Origin: CBDFHV01 sp965247705
Lineage (GTDB): Bacteria; Pseudomonadota; Alphaproteobacteria; Rhodospirillales; CAMCUA01
Reading direction: 5' to 3'
NCBI GenBank assembly: GCA_965247705.1
Contig: CBDFHV010000084.1
Coordinates: 124,001-188,000 of the forward strand
Length of the DNA stretch: 64,000 nt
The notes below the pieces were generated by a model that saw only the letters and a list, made by a program, of their open reading frames with translations, did no database searches and was not told the DNA's origin. Positions 1 to 8,404 of the stretch are shown in pieces. The translations under genes were made by a program, and so were the position numbers. Within the stretch, counting starts at the first letter, position 1. Every line of letters starts with the position of its first letter.

Positions 1-735
1 GAGGTGTGCCGCGACATGCGCCTTTTCGTGACCGGCTCGGCGCCCCTCCGGGCCGAAACCTTTTTTGCCTTCCGCCAGCGCACCGGCCACACCCTTCTCG
101 ACCGCTACGGGCTGACGGAGACGCTGCTGTTCACCTCCAATCCTCTCTCGGGCGAGCGCGTTCCCGACACCTCGGGTCCGCCCCTGCCGGGGGTCGAGGT
201 GCGGATTACCGGCGAGAACGGCGACAGTCTGCCGATGGGTGAGATCGGCATGATCGAGGTGAAGACGCCCCACATGTTTAAGGGCTATTGGGGAATGCCG
301 GAAATGACCGAGGCTGATTTCCGTGCCGACGGCTTCTTCATCACCGGCGATCAGGGCCGAATTAATCCCAACGGCTACGTCTCGGTGGTGGGGCGGGCGA
401 AGGACGTGGTCATCACCGGCGGCTTCAACGTCTACCCCAAGGAAGTGGAAACCTTCATCGACGCCATCGACGGGGTCGAGGAATCGGCCGTCATCGGCGT
501 GCCCCACCCAGACTTCGGCGAAGCCGTCACCGCCGTGGTCACCCGCCGACCGGGAGACGAAGACTTGACGGAAGAACGGATCATCGGCCGCCTCAAGGGC
601 GAGATCGCCGACTACAAGGTGGCGAAGCGGGTGTTCTTCGTCGACGCACTGCCCCGCAACGTCCTCGGCAAGGTGGAAAAGAAGGTCCTGCGCGAGCGCT
701 ACCAGGGAATGTTCAAGACCCGCGGATATTCGTGA
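1..735 (+). CDS. Malonyl-CoA synthetase-like AMP-forming acyl-CoA ligase, C-terminal part
   Basis: The reading frame is open from the first base, so the 5' part lies outside the window; about 244 codons remain. Adenylate-forming-enzyme motifs appear in order: RYGLTET (A5), TGD (A7, before GRINPNGY), KDVVITGGFNVYPKEVE (A8 hinge) and PRNVLGKVEKK with the A10 lysine near the C-terminus. The SGSAP-like start (TGSAPLRAE) and the overall pattern resemble MatB, which makes malonyl-CoA from malonate, CoA and ATP in the cytoplasm. Substrate choice cannot be fixed without the N-terminal half, so another short dicarboxylate or fatty-acid ligase is possible. The downstream neighbour is a broken dehalogenase gene on the opposite strand, six bases away. 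Confidence 0.8.
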   Translation, partial: EVCRDMRLFVTGSAPLRAETFFAFRQRTGHTLLDRYGLTETLLFTSNPLSGERVPDTSGPPLPGVEVRITGENGDSLPMGEIGMIEVKTPHMFKGYWGMPEMTEADFRADGFFITGDQGRINPNGYVSVVGRAKDVVITGGFNVYPKEVETFIDAIDGVEESAVIGVPHPDFGEAVTAVVTRRPGDEDLTEERIIGRLKGEIADYKVAKRVFFVDALPRNVLGKVEKKVLRERYQGMFKTRGYS

Positions 736-1145
736 GCGGTATCAACAGCCCATTCGATCGGCGAGGTCGAGCAAGTCCTTGGCGATCAGATCGTAATCGC
801 CCGTGGGCTTCAGGTCCTCGGTGTCGTCGGGACCGTGGGCCGGCGCGCCCCGGTCGATGAAGGCGGCGCGATAACCGTATTCCTGGGCGGCGACCATCAT
901 GCATTGCTCCGGCCTGACGCCGAGATAGTCGGCGGCCATCAGGTAGACGTCCCGGTGCGGCTTGTAATGCTTGGCGATCTCGGAGACGAGGACCGTGTCC
1001 CATGGCAACCCGGCGTGTTTCGTCCCGTTGATGATCATCGAGATATTGGCGTTCGACATGGCCGCGATGATGAACTTGCCCTTCAGTCGGGTCAGGCCGG
1101 CCACGGAATTGGGCCAGGGATCGAGACGCTCCCATGTTCGGTTAT

Positions 1146-2222
1146 CGTCCCTATCCGGTTAAAACAGGATCGGCCTAAATGTTCTTGTTATGTTCACGTA
1201 GAGGATGTAGGCTGATCGCATTGTCTCGGGCTTTTGGAGGGCGGTGCGATGGGCAGGATGTTGGCGTTTCAAGAACGGCACGGATCGGAAGCGGCCTGCA
1301 TCGAGGCGCTGGCCCGGCTGCGCTGGCCGCAGGGCTATGTCTGTGCCCGCTGCGGCGAACGGCGGAGCTACCGAATGACGGCGCGGCCCAGGATCTTCGA
1401 ATGCGCCCGTTGCGGTCATCAGGAATCGGTGACGGCGGGGACGATCTTCCACCGCACCCGCACGCCGCTCCGCAAATGGTTCCTGGCGGCGTGGTGGATG
1501 GCGCGCGACAAGCGTGGGGTCTCGGCCCTTTTGCTGTCCCGCGAGTTGGATCTGCGCTACGAGACAGCGTGGCTGATGGCTCATAAGCTGCGTCATGCCC
1601 TGACGGAGCGCTCGGAATTTCCGCTCGAGGGCTTGGTCGAGGTCGACGAGAGTTATTATGGCGGGCGCGGCAAGCCGGAGAGCCGGGGCCGGGGCCTTTC
1701 CAACCCGAACAAGAGCCTGTTGGTGATGGCCGTCGAGAAGCGGCCGGTCGGGCCGGGCAAGGGCATCAAGGGAAGCGGCTTCGTCGCCGGCCGGGCGCGG
1801 CTCGCCATCCTCCCGGCGGCCACCGCCCGCGAGCTGGGCGGCTTCGTGCGCGCCTCGGTCAGGCCCGGAAGCCGCCTCGCCAGCGACGCCTTCAAGGGGT
1901 ACGCCGGACTCCGCGACACCTATCGCCACCACCCCGTCGTGCAAGGCGAAGGCAAGAATGCCGAGCGCTTGATGCCGGTCGTCCATGTCCTGTTTTCCAA
2001 CGTGAAGACCTGGCTCAACGGCACCTATCACGGTGTCGGCGCCAAGCACCTGCCGCGCTATGCCCGGGAATGGAGCTACCGCTTCAACCGCCGCACACGC
2101 ATCACCGATCTGGCCGACTTCGTCCTCCGCCGCGCCATGGACCAACCCACCATCACCTACAAGGAGCTGGTCGACAGTCTTCAACCGCAGGGTGCGCTAC
2201 CTGCTTTAACCGGATAGGGACG
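1146..2222 (+). mobile_element. IS1595-family insertion sequence, complete
   Basis: The element is 1077 bp long. Its ends are inverted repeats starting CGTCCCTATCCGGTTAAA on the left and the complement on the right. It is flanked on both sides by the same 8-bp sequence TCGGTTAT (1138-1145 and 2223-2230), the target-duplication length expected for IS1595. A single transposase gene fills the element and its stop codon lies inside the right inverted repeat. The perfect repeats and uninterrupted transposase suggest recent insertion. Confidence 0.92.
1249..2217 (+). CDS. IS1595-family transposase (ISXO2-like DDE)
   Basis: The protein is about 322 residues and would catalyse transposition of the surrounding element. 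It begins with a zinc ribbon made of two CxxC pairs (CARCG and ECARCG, roughly residues 25-50). The ISXO2-like DDE domain follows, with the first catalytic Asp in VEVDESYYGG and a second acidic segment in ASDAFKGY. The ATG at 1249 is preferred over an in-frame TTG at 1234 because GGAGG lies at 1236-1240, correctly spaced for 1249. Length and domain order are normal for the family and no frameshift is seen, so the enzyme looks intact. Confidence 0.9.
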   Translation: MGRMLAFQERHGSEAACIEALARLRWPQGYVCARCGERRSYRMTARPRIFECARCGHQESVTAGTIFHRTRTPLRKWFLAAWWMARDKRGVSALLLSRELDLRYETAWLMAHKLRHALTERSEFPLEGLVEVDESYYGGRGKPESRGRGLSNPNKSLLVMAVEKRPVGPGKGIKGSGFVAGRARLAILPAATARELGGFVRASVRPGSRLASDAFKGYAGLRDTYRHHPVVQGEGKNAERLMPVVHVLFSNVKTWLNGTYHGVGAKHLPRYAREWSYRFNRRTRITDLADFVLRRAMDQPTITYKELVDSLQPQGALPALTG

Positions 2223-2739
2223 TCGGTTATAGTCATCGAAGTCTGCGGGACTGAGGCCCTGAACGCCGAACTCGGCGAGCACGTGCTCCAAGCTCCGGCG
2301 GTAGAGAACGAAGGACTTGGTCCAGCCCTTGCCGGCCTTTCGTTCCTCGTCCAAGGACGTTCCCTGGTGGGCGCGCCATCGGTCGACGAAAGCCTCCCAG
2401 TCCACATCGATCCCCTTGTCGTGGCCCAGTTTCCGCCCCTCGCGGATCAGGCTGCCGCGGTGCGCCACGACGGTCCCCAGGACGTCGAAGGTCAGGGCCT
2501 TGATTTGGGAAATGTCCACGACCTCGATTCCTCCGTCCGATGGTCCGCAAGTCCGTTCCCGATTTTGGGATGCCGGACCAGGCGAAGGCATGCGAACCCA
2601 AAATAGGAGACAAGCAGCCAATCATACCGCTTAAAATTTCAAATGATCTGGGCTAGAATTGCCCGGATCGGAGTTCGGCGCAGCGAAGAACCGAACCGAA
2701 GCAGTGTAGCGCACCCGGTTCCTTGGACACAAGTTTGTC

Positions 2740-3645
2740 TCACGCGGCGGGCCTGATTGAGATCGCGGCGTGCCACGCCTGACGAGCTTGAGCGGGGCTC
2801 AGGTAGCCGTTCTTTTCGACGATCCACTGGGCATTGTAGAGTTCGACGAAGTCGCGGACGGCGTCCCGCAGCTCCGCGATGTTGCGGTAGATGCGACCAT
2901 GGATGATCTGTTCCTTCAGCGTGCGATTGAACCGCTCGGCGACGCCGTTGGTCTGGGGCTCGGCGACGAAGGCGTAGGACGGCTGGATGCCCCAGAACTT
3001 GATCTGGTTGGTGAAGTGGTCCGACAGATACTGGGAGCCGTGATCCATCCGCAAGGCCAGCCCCCGAGCCGCGCCGGCCGCGGTCGAGCCATACAGCCCG
3101 GCAAGCCCCATGGAGATCGGCTGCAGGGCGGCGAAGCGGTCGCCGCGCTTGCAGACATGCCAGCCGACACACTCGGCGTTCCAATGCTCGACGGCGGTGA
3201 AGATCCAGCCCCAGCCGTCGTCCACCGTGAACACCCGAACGCCATCGGTGCCCCACATGAGGTTCGGGGCATGAGTGATGATCTCACCGTCATGGGGATT
3301 GCCGCCACGGCGGCGGCAGCGATGGGGCGAGAGCAGATTGTTCTCGCGCATCAGGCGGAGCACCCGCTTGCGGGCAACCCGGATGTCGCGACAGACCCGA
3401 AGCCGAGCCCAGACCTTGCGGTAGCCCTCGCCCTCCCAGGGCGATGCCTCCAGGTCGGCTTCGATCGCCACCAGCAGCGCCTGGTCCGAGATCGCGGGCT
3501 TCGGTCCCCGACGCTTTGCCGGCGGCTGCTCGGCGTGCTGGCCGGAGGTCACGGCGTAGAACGAGGAGCGGGCCATGCCCCAGGCGGCGCAGACCCGCCG
3601 CAGGCCGTAGGCCAGACCCGTGCCGGGCGAGGTGGCGGCACTCAT
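2740..3645 (-). CDS. IS3-family transposase OrfB (rve integrase core)
   Basis: The protein has about 301 residues. The HTH_21-like N-terminal region (EGYRKVWARLR) is followed by an rve-type DDE core: Asp in LMWGTDGVRVF, Asp in MDHGSQYLSDHF and Glu in GVAERFNRTLKEQ. These are the three catalytic residues of IS3 OrfB, so the catalytic domain looks intact. It starts at an ATG overlapping the OrfA stop by four bases. With OrfA it would excise and reinsert the element. Confidence 0.82.
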   Translation of the reverse strand: MSAATSPGTGLAYGLRRVCAAWGMARSSFYAVTSGQHAEQPPAKRRGPKPAISDQALLVAIEADLEASPWEGEGYRKVWARLRVCRDIRVARKRVLRLMRENNLLSPHRCRRRGGNPHDGEIITHAPNLMWGTDGVRVFTVDDGWGWIFTAVEHWNAECVGWHVCKRGDRFAALQPISMGLAGLYGSTAAGAARGLALRMDHGSQYLSDHFTNQIKFWGIQPSYAFVAEPQTNGVAERFNRTLKEQIIHGRIYRNIAELRDAVRDFVELYNAQWIVEKNGYLSPAQARQAWHAAISIRPAA

Positions 3646-4052
3646 CGCCGCGACCTCCGCCGCCCCAAAGGGCCGAAGGTCTCCGTCTTGGCCTCCAGCA
3701 GTTCCACCTGCATGGTCAACTCTCCGATCCGCTTCATGGCGCTATCCAGTTCCGCCTGCACCGGATCGCCCTTGCGTTGCTTGAGCGAGGCGTCGATCCC
3801 GCCGATCGCTTTCTCACGCCACTGCTCGAGCCGGAAGATCTCTACGCCCAACTGGCGCGACAGAAGTTGCACCGGCTCGTCACGCAAAAGCCGCAGAACG
3901 ACCTCACGCTTGCGCGCCACCGTCCATCGCTGGCCAAGTCCCAGCGGGCCTGCCGGCAAAGCCTGTCCTGGGGAAAACGTGGACGAGCCAAGCTCGCCCG
4001 CATTTACCACAGGCCCATCAACAGCAACTTTCTTCTCAAAATTATCGGTCAT
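3642..4052 (-). CDS. IS3-family transposase OrfA (helix-turn-helix)
   Basis: The protein has about 136 residues. The centre resembles a helix-turn-helix (RKREVVLRLLRDEP, then a LSRQLGVEIFRLEQW segment). A leucine/glutamate-rich helix near the C-terminus could mediate dimerisation. The ATG at 4052 is chosen over a GTG at 4073 because AAGGAGG precedes it at normal distance. The stop overlaps the start of OrfB in ATGA, so OrfB may be made by translational coupling rather than by the -1 frameshifting usual in IS3 elements. OrfA would bind the element ends. Confidence 0.75.
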   Translation of the reverse strand: MTDNFEKKVAVDGPVVNAGELGSSTFSPGQALPAGPLGLGQRWTVARKREVVLRLLRDEPVQLLSRQLGVEIFRLEQWREKAIGGIDASLKQRKGDPVQAELDSAMKRIGELTMQVELLEAKTETFGPLGRRRSRR

Positions 4053-4349
4053 GTTCCGGTCCTCCTTGGACACTTCGATTAAGCCAATTCTGTGTCCAAG
4101 GAAATCGGGTCCGACTCAAACCTGTGCCGCTTGCTCCTCGACACCCTCCGTGGTGTTTGTGGCATAGAGTGTCAACGGCGGCGGGAATATGTACCGGCGC
4201 GGCGGCGCAAAAATGTACCACGGGCTCGGTGGTAGCTTGTCCGCGTAGTCCATGGGAGGGACCCGCGCGCGGGGCGACGCGCCCTCGGCGCGGCTGGCGG
4301 CGGCCCGCGCGTGGGAGGGGCCTGTGGGCCCACGGGGTCAAGCGGGGGG

Positions 4350-5064
4350 TTATTCGGACGGTTGCCGGCGTCGTGACCGGCTCTGCTTGAGCCGGTAGCT
4401 CTCGCCGTTCATCTCCAGGATATGGACATGGTGAGTGATGCGGTCGAGCAGCGCGCCGGTGAGGCGCTCGCTGGCGAACACCGTCGTCCATTCCTGGAAG
4501 GGCAGGTTTGAGGTCACGATGGTGGCGCCGTTCTCCGTAGCGCCGGCTGAAGACGTCGAACAGCAGCTCGCTTCCGGTCTGCGACAGGGGCACGTAGCCG
4601 AGCTCGTCGACGATCAGGAGATTGACCCTGGCGAGCTGGGCCTGGAGGCGGAGCAGCCTCTTCTCGTCGCGCGCCTCGATCAGCTCGTGGACCAGGTGGG
4701 GGGCGGTGGCGAAGCGCACGCCGAGGCCCTTCTGGCAGGCGGCGAGGCCGAGGGCGAGAGCGACATGGGTCTTTCCGACGCCGCTCGGGCCGAGCAGGAT
4801 TACGTTCTCGCGGCGCGCGATGTACTCGCCGCGGGCGAGATCCAGCACCAGCATCTTGTTGAGCGCCGGGATCGCCTTGAAGTCGAAGCTCTCGAGCTGT
4901 TTGACGACAGGGAACCCGGCCTGCTTGATACGCCGTTCGACGAGGCGGCGCTCGCGGTCGATCAGCTCCAGCTCCACCAGCCGGGCCAGGAACTGCACAT
5001 GATCCAGGCCCTCGGCCGCGCACTGGCGCGCCAGTTTCTCGTATTCCCGCAGGAAGGTCGGCAA
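4350..5064 (-). pseudogene. istB: IS21 helper ATPase IstB, frameshifted
   Basis: IstB is the AAA+ partner that loads IstA. Walker A is visible as LLGPSGVGKTH and Walker B as LLIVDELGY. No ATG is present at the expected start; the nearest start is a TTG at 5064, and an indel near 5066 may have displaced the normal istA/istB junction. A one-base loss near 4531-4534 turns YGENGATIVTSNLPF into an unrelated frame. In the corrected frame the protein continues to a TAA at 4350 with the conserved LTHHVHILEMNGESYR-like end (here RITHHVHILEMNGESYR), giving about 238 residues. The copy is judged non-functional. Confidence 0.82.
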
Positions 5065-6612
5065 GCTTCAGCCTCTTCAGGTGATGTTCGAGCAGGATGC
5101 GGGGGGCCTCAGCATGGCCGGCCCCTCCGGCCAGCAGGGTGGCGTAGTCGGCGCTCCGCGTGGCGGCGACTAAGGGCTGGGGCAGGTGCGGATAGCGCGA
5201 CAGGTCGAGATGCACGGGCCGCCTCTCGATGCGCGCCAGCAGGAGATGCTTGACCGCATCGAAGCCGATCAGGCGCCGCTTCACCGCGTCGCGCACCGCG
5301 GCCGTCACCTGCCGTTCCGGGAAGTCTTCGTGCAGGCGCAGCACCTGGATGTATTCGCGCTTGCCGCGCGGGCCGAAGCGGGCTTCGAGGAGGCGGCGCA
5401 ACGTGTCGAAGGCCGGATCGAGCTTCCATCCCCGCAGCGGCGCCGCCTGGTCCAGGGCGCCCGGCTTCTTCTCCAGCAGCGACAGATAGTGCAGGCGGGT
5501 CGTAGACGACGTCGCCGCGGACATAGCTGCGCCGATGGCGGGCGACGATCTCGGCGCCGAGCGCGATCTCGACCCGGTCGACATTAGCCCTTCACCATGA
5601 CCTTCTTGTGGGCGTGCGCCGCCGGCGCCGAGTAGTCCACCAGCCGGTAGCGCACCAGGGCCGTGGACGAGATCTGGCCCGGCACATGCTCGCAAGCCTC
5701 GAAGGGAACCGCCGGCAGATCGCGCAGGGCCTCGAGATCGGCCAGCAGCGCCGCCGCCTGCCCCCCTGCCTCCAGCGCGTCGAGCCGCTCAAGGCAGCGC
5801 GCCAGCAGCCGCTCGTTCAGGACCGACAGGTCATGCACCTTCGGGATCGGCACCATGAACCGGCGCCGTGCCGTCTTCACCAGGGCCTCGACCTTGCCCT
5901 TGTCGTTGCCCTTGCCGGGCCGGCCGAAGCGGTCGCGGAACAGGTAGTGCGATTGCAGATGCGTGAACGCCTGCGTGCGCCGACGCGTGCCGTCGCCCAG
6001 GATCCTCGCCACCGCAAGCGTCGTGTTGTCATAGAGGATCGATCGCGGCACACCGCCGAGGAAGGCGAAGGCGCTGACATGGCCGTCCAGGAAGGCCTCC
6101 GTCGTCTCCCTCGGATAGGCCTTGACGAACCAGACGTTGGAATGGGGCAGGATCAGGCAGAAGAAGGCAACCTTCTCCCGCCTGCCCCCGACCTCCACCA
6201 CCGCCTCGCCGAAGTCGACCTGGGCATGGCCCGGCGGGTGATGCAGCGGCACAAAAGCCTCGCGCGTCGACTGCCGCCGAGCCCGGACATAGTCCTTCAC
6301 GATGGTATAGCCGCCGGTGAACCCGTGCTCGTCCCGTAGCCGCTCGAATATCCGGTGCGCCGTGTGGCGCTGCTTGCGCGGCACGTCCGGATCCGTGTCC
6401 GCCTCCAGGATCGCGTCGACGATGCCGGTGAACCCGTCCAGCTTGGGCCGCCGGACCGGCTTCGTCCGGCGGTAGCCCGGTGGCGCCGAGTAGGTCAGCA
6501 TCTTCTTCACCGTGCGACGGTCGATGCCGAACCGCCGGCCCGCCTCGTGATGACTCAGACCCTCGTCGACAACCGCCAGTCGAACCGCCGCATAGAGCTC
6601 CACGCCGTACAT
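5065..6612 (-). pseudogene. istA: IS21 transposase IstA, frameshifted
   Basis: The start is ATG 6612 behind a GGGGCAGGAG ribosome-binding site. The N-terminal part has the IstA helix-turn-helix (GRRFGIDRRTVKKML) and the integrase core with Asp in HAQVDFGEA and a later acidic region at GNDKGKVEALV. The frame is broken near 5586, where one extra base turns GGC-TAT-GTC into GGC-TAA. It breaks again near 5493-5499, where one extra base precedes LHYLSLLEKKPG. Correcting both gives the usual VKGYVDRVEIALGAE and VYDPLHYLSLLE joins and a protein of about 510 residues, the family norm. The breaks could be true decay or assembly errors; reads would decide. Confidence 0.85.
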
Positions 6613-6906
6613 CTCCTGCCCCTCGTCGCAACCGACAAGGGACCATGAGTGGCACAATTTTGCGCCGCCGCGACCGGGACCGCCCGGCCGCCTCGCGTGG
6701 AGCATTACCGTTAACAATAGAGGCAGGAAAACGCAATCAGGTGATGGGCTTCGGCGGTCGCGACTGTCTGTGGACTGGATTCAGTCATGTCGATCTCCAT
6801 TATGTTTTCGGACTGCGAAAAGGTTCATGAACCCTGACCTGGTGCTGACATGGATGAGATTGGCCGGACTTTGAGATTGACATCCAAGGGCACCAACTCA
6901 GAGACT

Positions 6907-6923
6907 TTTAAATGTTACATTAA
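6907..6923. promoter_or_regulatory. AT-rich near-palindrome upstream of an ABC ATPase gene
   Basis: A 17-bp near-perfect palindrome is centred on ATGTTACAT, inside the only strongly AT-rich patch between the IS21 end and the ABC ATPase start at 7001. It could be an operator or part of a promoter. No regulator gene is nearby and no convincing -35/-10 pair was found, so the role is inferred from symmetry and position only. Confidence 0.3.
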
Positions 6924-7000
6924 ATGTTGTAAAGTCCTGCTTGAACGCTCCCACCAATACCAAGGGCAGGCAATCAATCGGATGCGAGGGACGTTGTGCC

Positions 7001-8131
7001 ATGACGAGTGCTCCGCAACGCAGTGAGCCGACTGGGTCCAGCGAGGCCAAGGTCTGGCTCCAGGACGTGACCAAAAACTACGGCCCGGTGGTGGCGCTGG
7101 CCGAGATCGACCTCAAGGTCATCGGCGGCGAATTTTTGACCCTTCTCGGTCCCAGCGGTTCCGGCAAGACGACGGTTCTCAACCTGATCGCGGGGATGGT
7201 GGGGCCGACGGCGGGACGCATCTGGATCGACGGCCGCGACAGCACCAACCTTCAACCCAGCAAGCGCGGCCTGGGCATGATGTTCCAGAACTACGCCCTG
7301 ATGCCCCATATGACGGTGTTCGAGAACGTCGCCTTTCCGCTCCGGGTGCGCAAATTCCCCAAGGACGAGATCAAGCGCAAGGTCGCCGAGGTGCTGGACG
7401 TGGTGCGGCTTCCCGACGTCGGCCGGCGCCGGCCGGGCGAACTTTCCGGCGGCCAGCAGCAGCGCATCTCGATCGCCCGCTGCCTGGTCTACAACCCGGC
7501 GATCATTCTCATGGACGAACCCCTCGGCGCCCTGGACAAGAAGCTGCGCGAGGAGATGCAGCTCGAGCTCAAGCGGTTGCACAGCGAGCTGGGGATCACC
7601 GCCCTTTACGTTACCCATGATCAGGAAGAGGCCCTGACCATGACGGACCGCATCGTGCTGCTGAACGCCGGCCGGATCGAGCAGATGGGCACCCAGGACG
7701 AGCTCTATTTTCAACCCCGGTCCCTGTTCGCGGCGGAGTTCCTGGGCGATTCGAATATCCTGGGCGGCAAGGTGGACGGAGCGTCCCCCGCGATGTCCGT
7801 CGAGACGGAGGCGGGTCATAAAATCGCCTGCCAGTCATCGTCCGCCGCCGCGGTGGGCGAGTCGGTCAAGGTCATGGTGCGGCCCGAGAACGTGACCATG
7901 CTGGCGCAAGGCGAGACCAGCGACCTGGCCAATCAGCTACCGGCCGAGGCGGTCGACACCATCTCCTTCGGCGGTGTGATCAAGTGCTACGCGCGCCTCG
8001 GTGACGGCAACACCATGGTCGTGCAGGAACTGACCAAGGCGGGGCGGCGCATGCCGGCCGGGGGCGCGCCGGTGACGGTGGCCTGGGCCGCCGAGGATAC
8101 CCTGGTGTTGCCGCTTCCGGGCCGCCCGTAA
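7001..8131 (+). CDS. ABC importer ATPase, PotA/MalK type (orphan)
   Basis: The protein has 376 residues. Walker A GPSGSGKTT is at about residues 50-58, the signature LSGGQQQR and Walker B ILMDEPLG follow, and the H-loop is YVTHDQEEA. The C-terminal third fits a TOBE regulatory domain. It would power an importer for polyamines, iron or small organic solutes at the cytoplasmic face. ATG 7001 is preferred to a TTG at 6941 because GAGGG lies at 6986-6990. No permease or receptor gene is adjacent: IS21 lies upstream and an opposite-strand lyase gene downstream. It may serve a distant permease, or its partners were lost in this IS-rich zone. Confidence 0.88.
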   Translation: MTSAPQRSEPTGSSEAKVWLQDVTKNYGPVVALAEIDLKVIGGEFLTLLGPSGSGKTTVLNLIAGMVGPTAGRIWIDGRDSTNLQPSKRGLGMMFQNYALMPHMTVFENVAFPLRVRKFPKDEIKRKVAEVLDVVRLPDVGRRRPGELSGGQQQRISIARCLVYNPAIILMDEPLGALDKKLREEMQLELKRLHSELGITALYVTHDQEEALTMTDRIVLLNAGRIEQMGTQDELYFQPRSLFAAEFLGDSNILGGKVDGASPAMSVETEAGHKIACQSSSAAAVGESVKVMVRPENVTMLAQGETSDLANQLPAEAVDTISFGGVIKCYARLGDGNTMVVQELTKAGRRMPAGGAPVTVAWAAEDTLVLPLPGRP

Positions 8132-8207
8132 GAGGCTTGATCCGGTAATTTCGATCGCATCATTCATGCATTGGGGCGGGTAGACGCTCGGTCGGCAGAC
8201 CGTAGAC

Positions 8208-8264
8208 GCCTGGATTTCGCACCTGGATTTCGCACCTGGAGTTCGCAGTGGAATACCTGGATTT
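8208..8264. repeat. Short tandem repeat, three 13-bp units plus a partial copy
   Basis: Units of the form ACCTGGATTTCGC occur at 8208-8220, 8221-8233 and 8234-8246 with one or two differences, and a partial copy occurs at 8255-8264. The repeat sits in the 273-bp gap between the ABC ATPase gene and the 3' end of the lyase gene. No gene was recognised in the gap. One short frame through it has hydrophobic residues but no supported identity. Confidence 0.7.
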
Positions 8265-8404
8265 ATGTCGCAAGAACTGGCGCTACCTCACTTTCGGTTA
8301 CCTGGCTGTCGGCATGGTCCCGTCGGCATTCCTGGCGCGACCGCGACATCGGCCCGCCACCGGCGATTGACCCGCGGTTTCAAAATCCGGCCAATTTGGC
8401 GATA

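Larger units (their letters stand above)
742..2519 (-). pseudogene. Haloacid dehalogenase type II-like HAD hydrolase, split by an IS1595 element
   Basis: The gene is in two pieces on the minus strand. The N-terminal piece runs from a GTG at 2519 (GGAGG just upstream) to the insertion at 2230 and contains the HAD nucleophile motif TFDVLGT. The C-terminal piece runs from 1145 to 742 and contains the SNAN motif and the conserved lysine region of the L-2-haloacid dehalogenase family. If 1146-2230 (IS plus one target copy) is removed, the frame rejoins as ...DDYNR-TWERLDPWP..., which matches the family around this position. The gene is therefore inactivated only by the insertion and is otherwise undamaged. 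The family hydrolyses 2-haloacids or related phosphorylated or halogenated small acids; the actual substrate is unknown. Confidence 0.85.
2719..4103 (-). mobile_element. IS3-family-like insertion sequence
   Basis: Two overlapping transposase genes on the minus strand lie between inverted copies of TTCCTTGGACACA (2719-2731 and 4091-4103). An additional inverted CCTTGGACAC copy lies just inside the right end near 4062-4071. Total length is about 1.4 kb, normal for IS3. No clear direct target duplication was found, so the exact ends are uncertain by a few bases. The left end lies 200 bp upstream of the broken dehalogenase gene and could separate it from its promoter. Confidence 0.75.
4170..6716 (-). 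mobile_element. IS21-family insertion sequence with decayed istAB
   Basis: The element is about 2547 bp. The left end starts TGTCAACGG and the right end, read inward, starts TGTTAACGG. Both ends contain inner copies of a GCGCAAAA-TGTACC-like repeat, typical of IS21 multiple terminal repeats. The 6-bp sequence ATAGAG flanks both sides (4164-4169 and 6717-6722) as a target duplication. The istA-istB order on the minus strand is normal, but both genes carry indels, so the copy is probably inactive. Confidence 0.88.

Noticed and set aside
4116..6800. Short frames on both strands that read through the IS21 target site after the element is removed
   Set aside because: The minus-strand frame would give about 43 residues and the plus-strand frame about 55. 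Neither has a ribosome-binding site or recognisable product, so no host gene is claimed.
8247..8370. Short hydrophobic frame resembling the first helix of a transporter
   Set aside because: Only about 40 codons, weak similarity by eye and no continuation; could be chance in the repeat-bearing gap.
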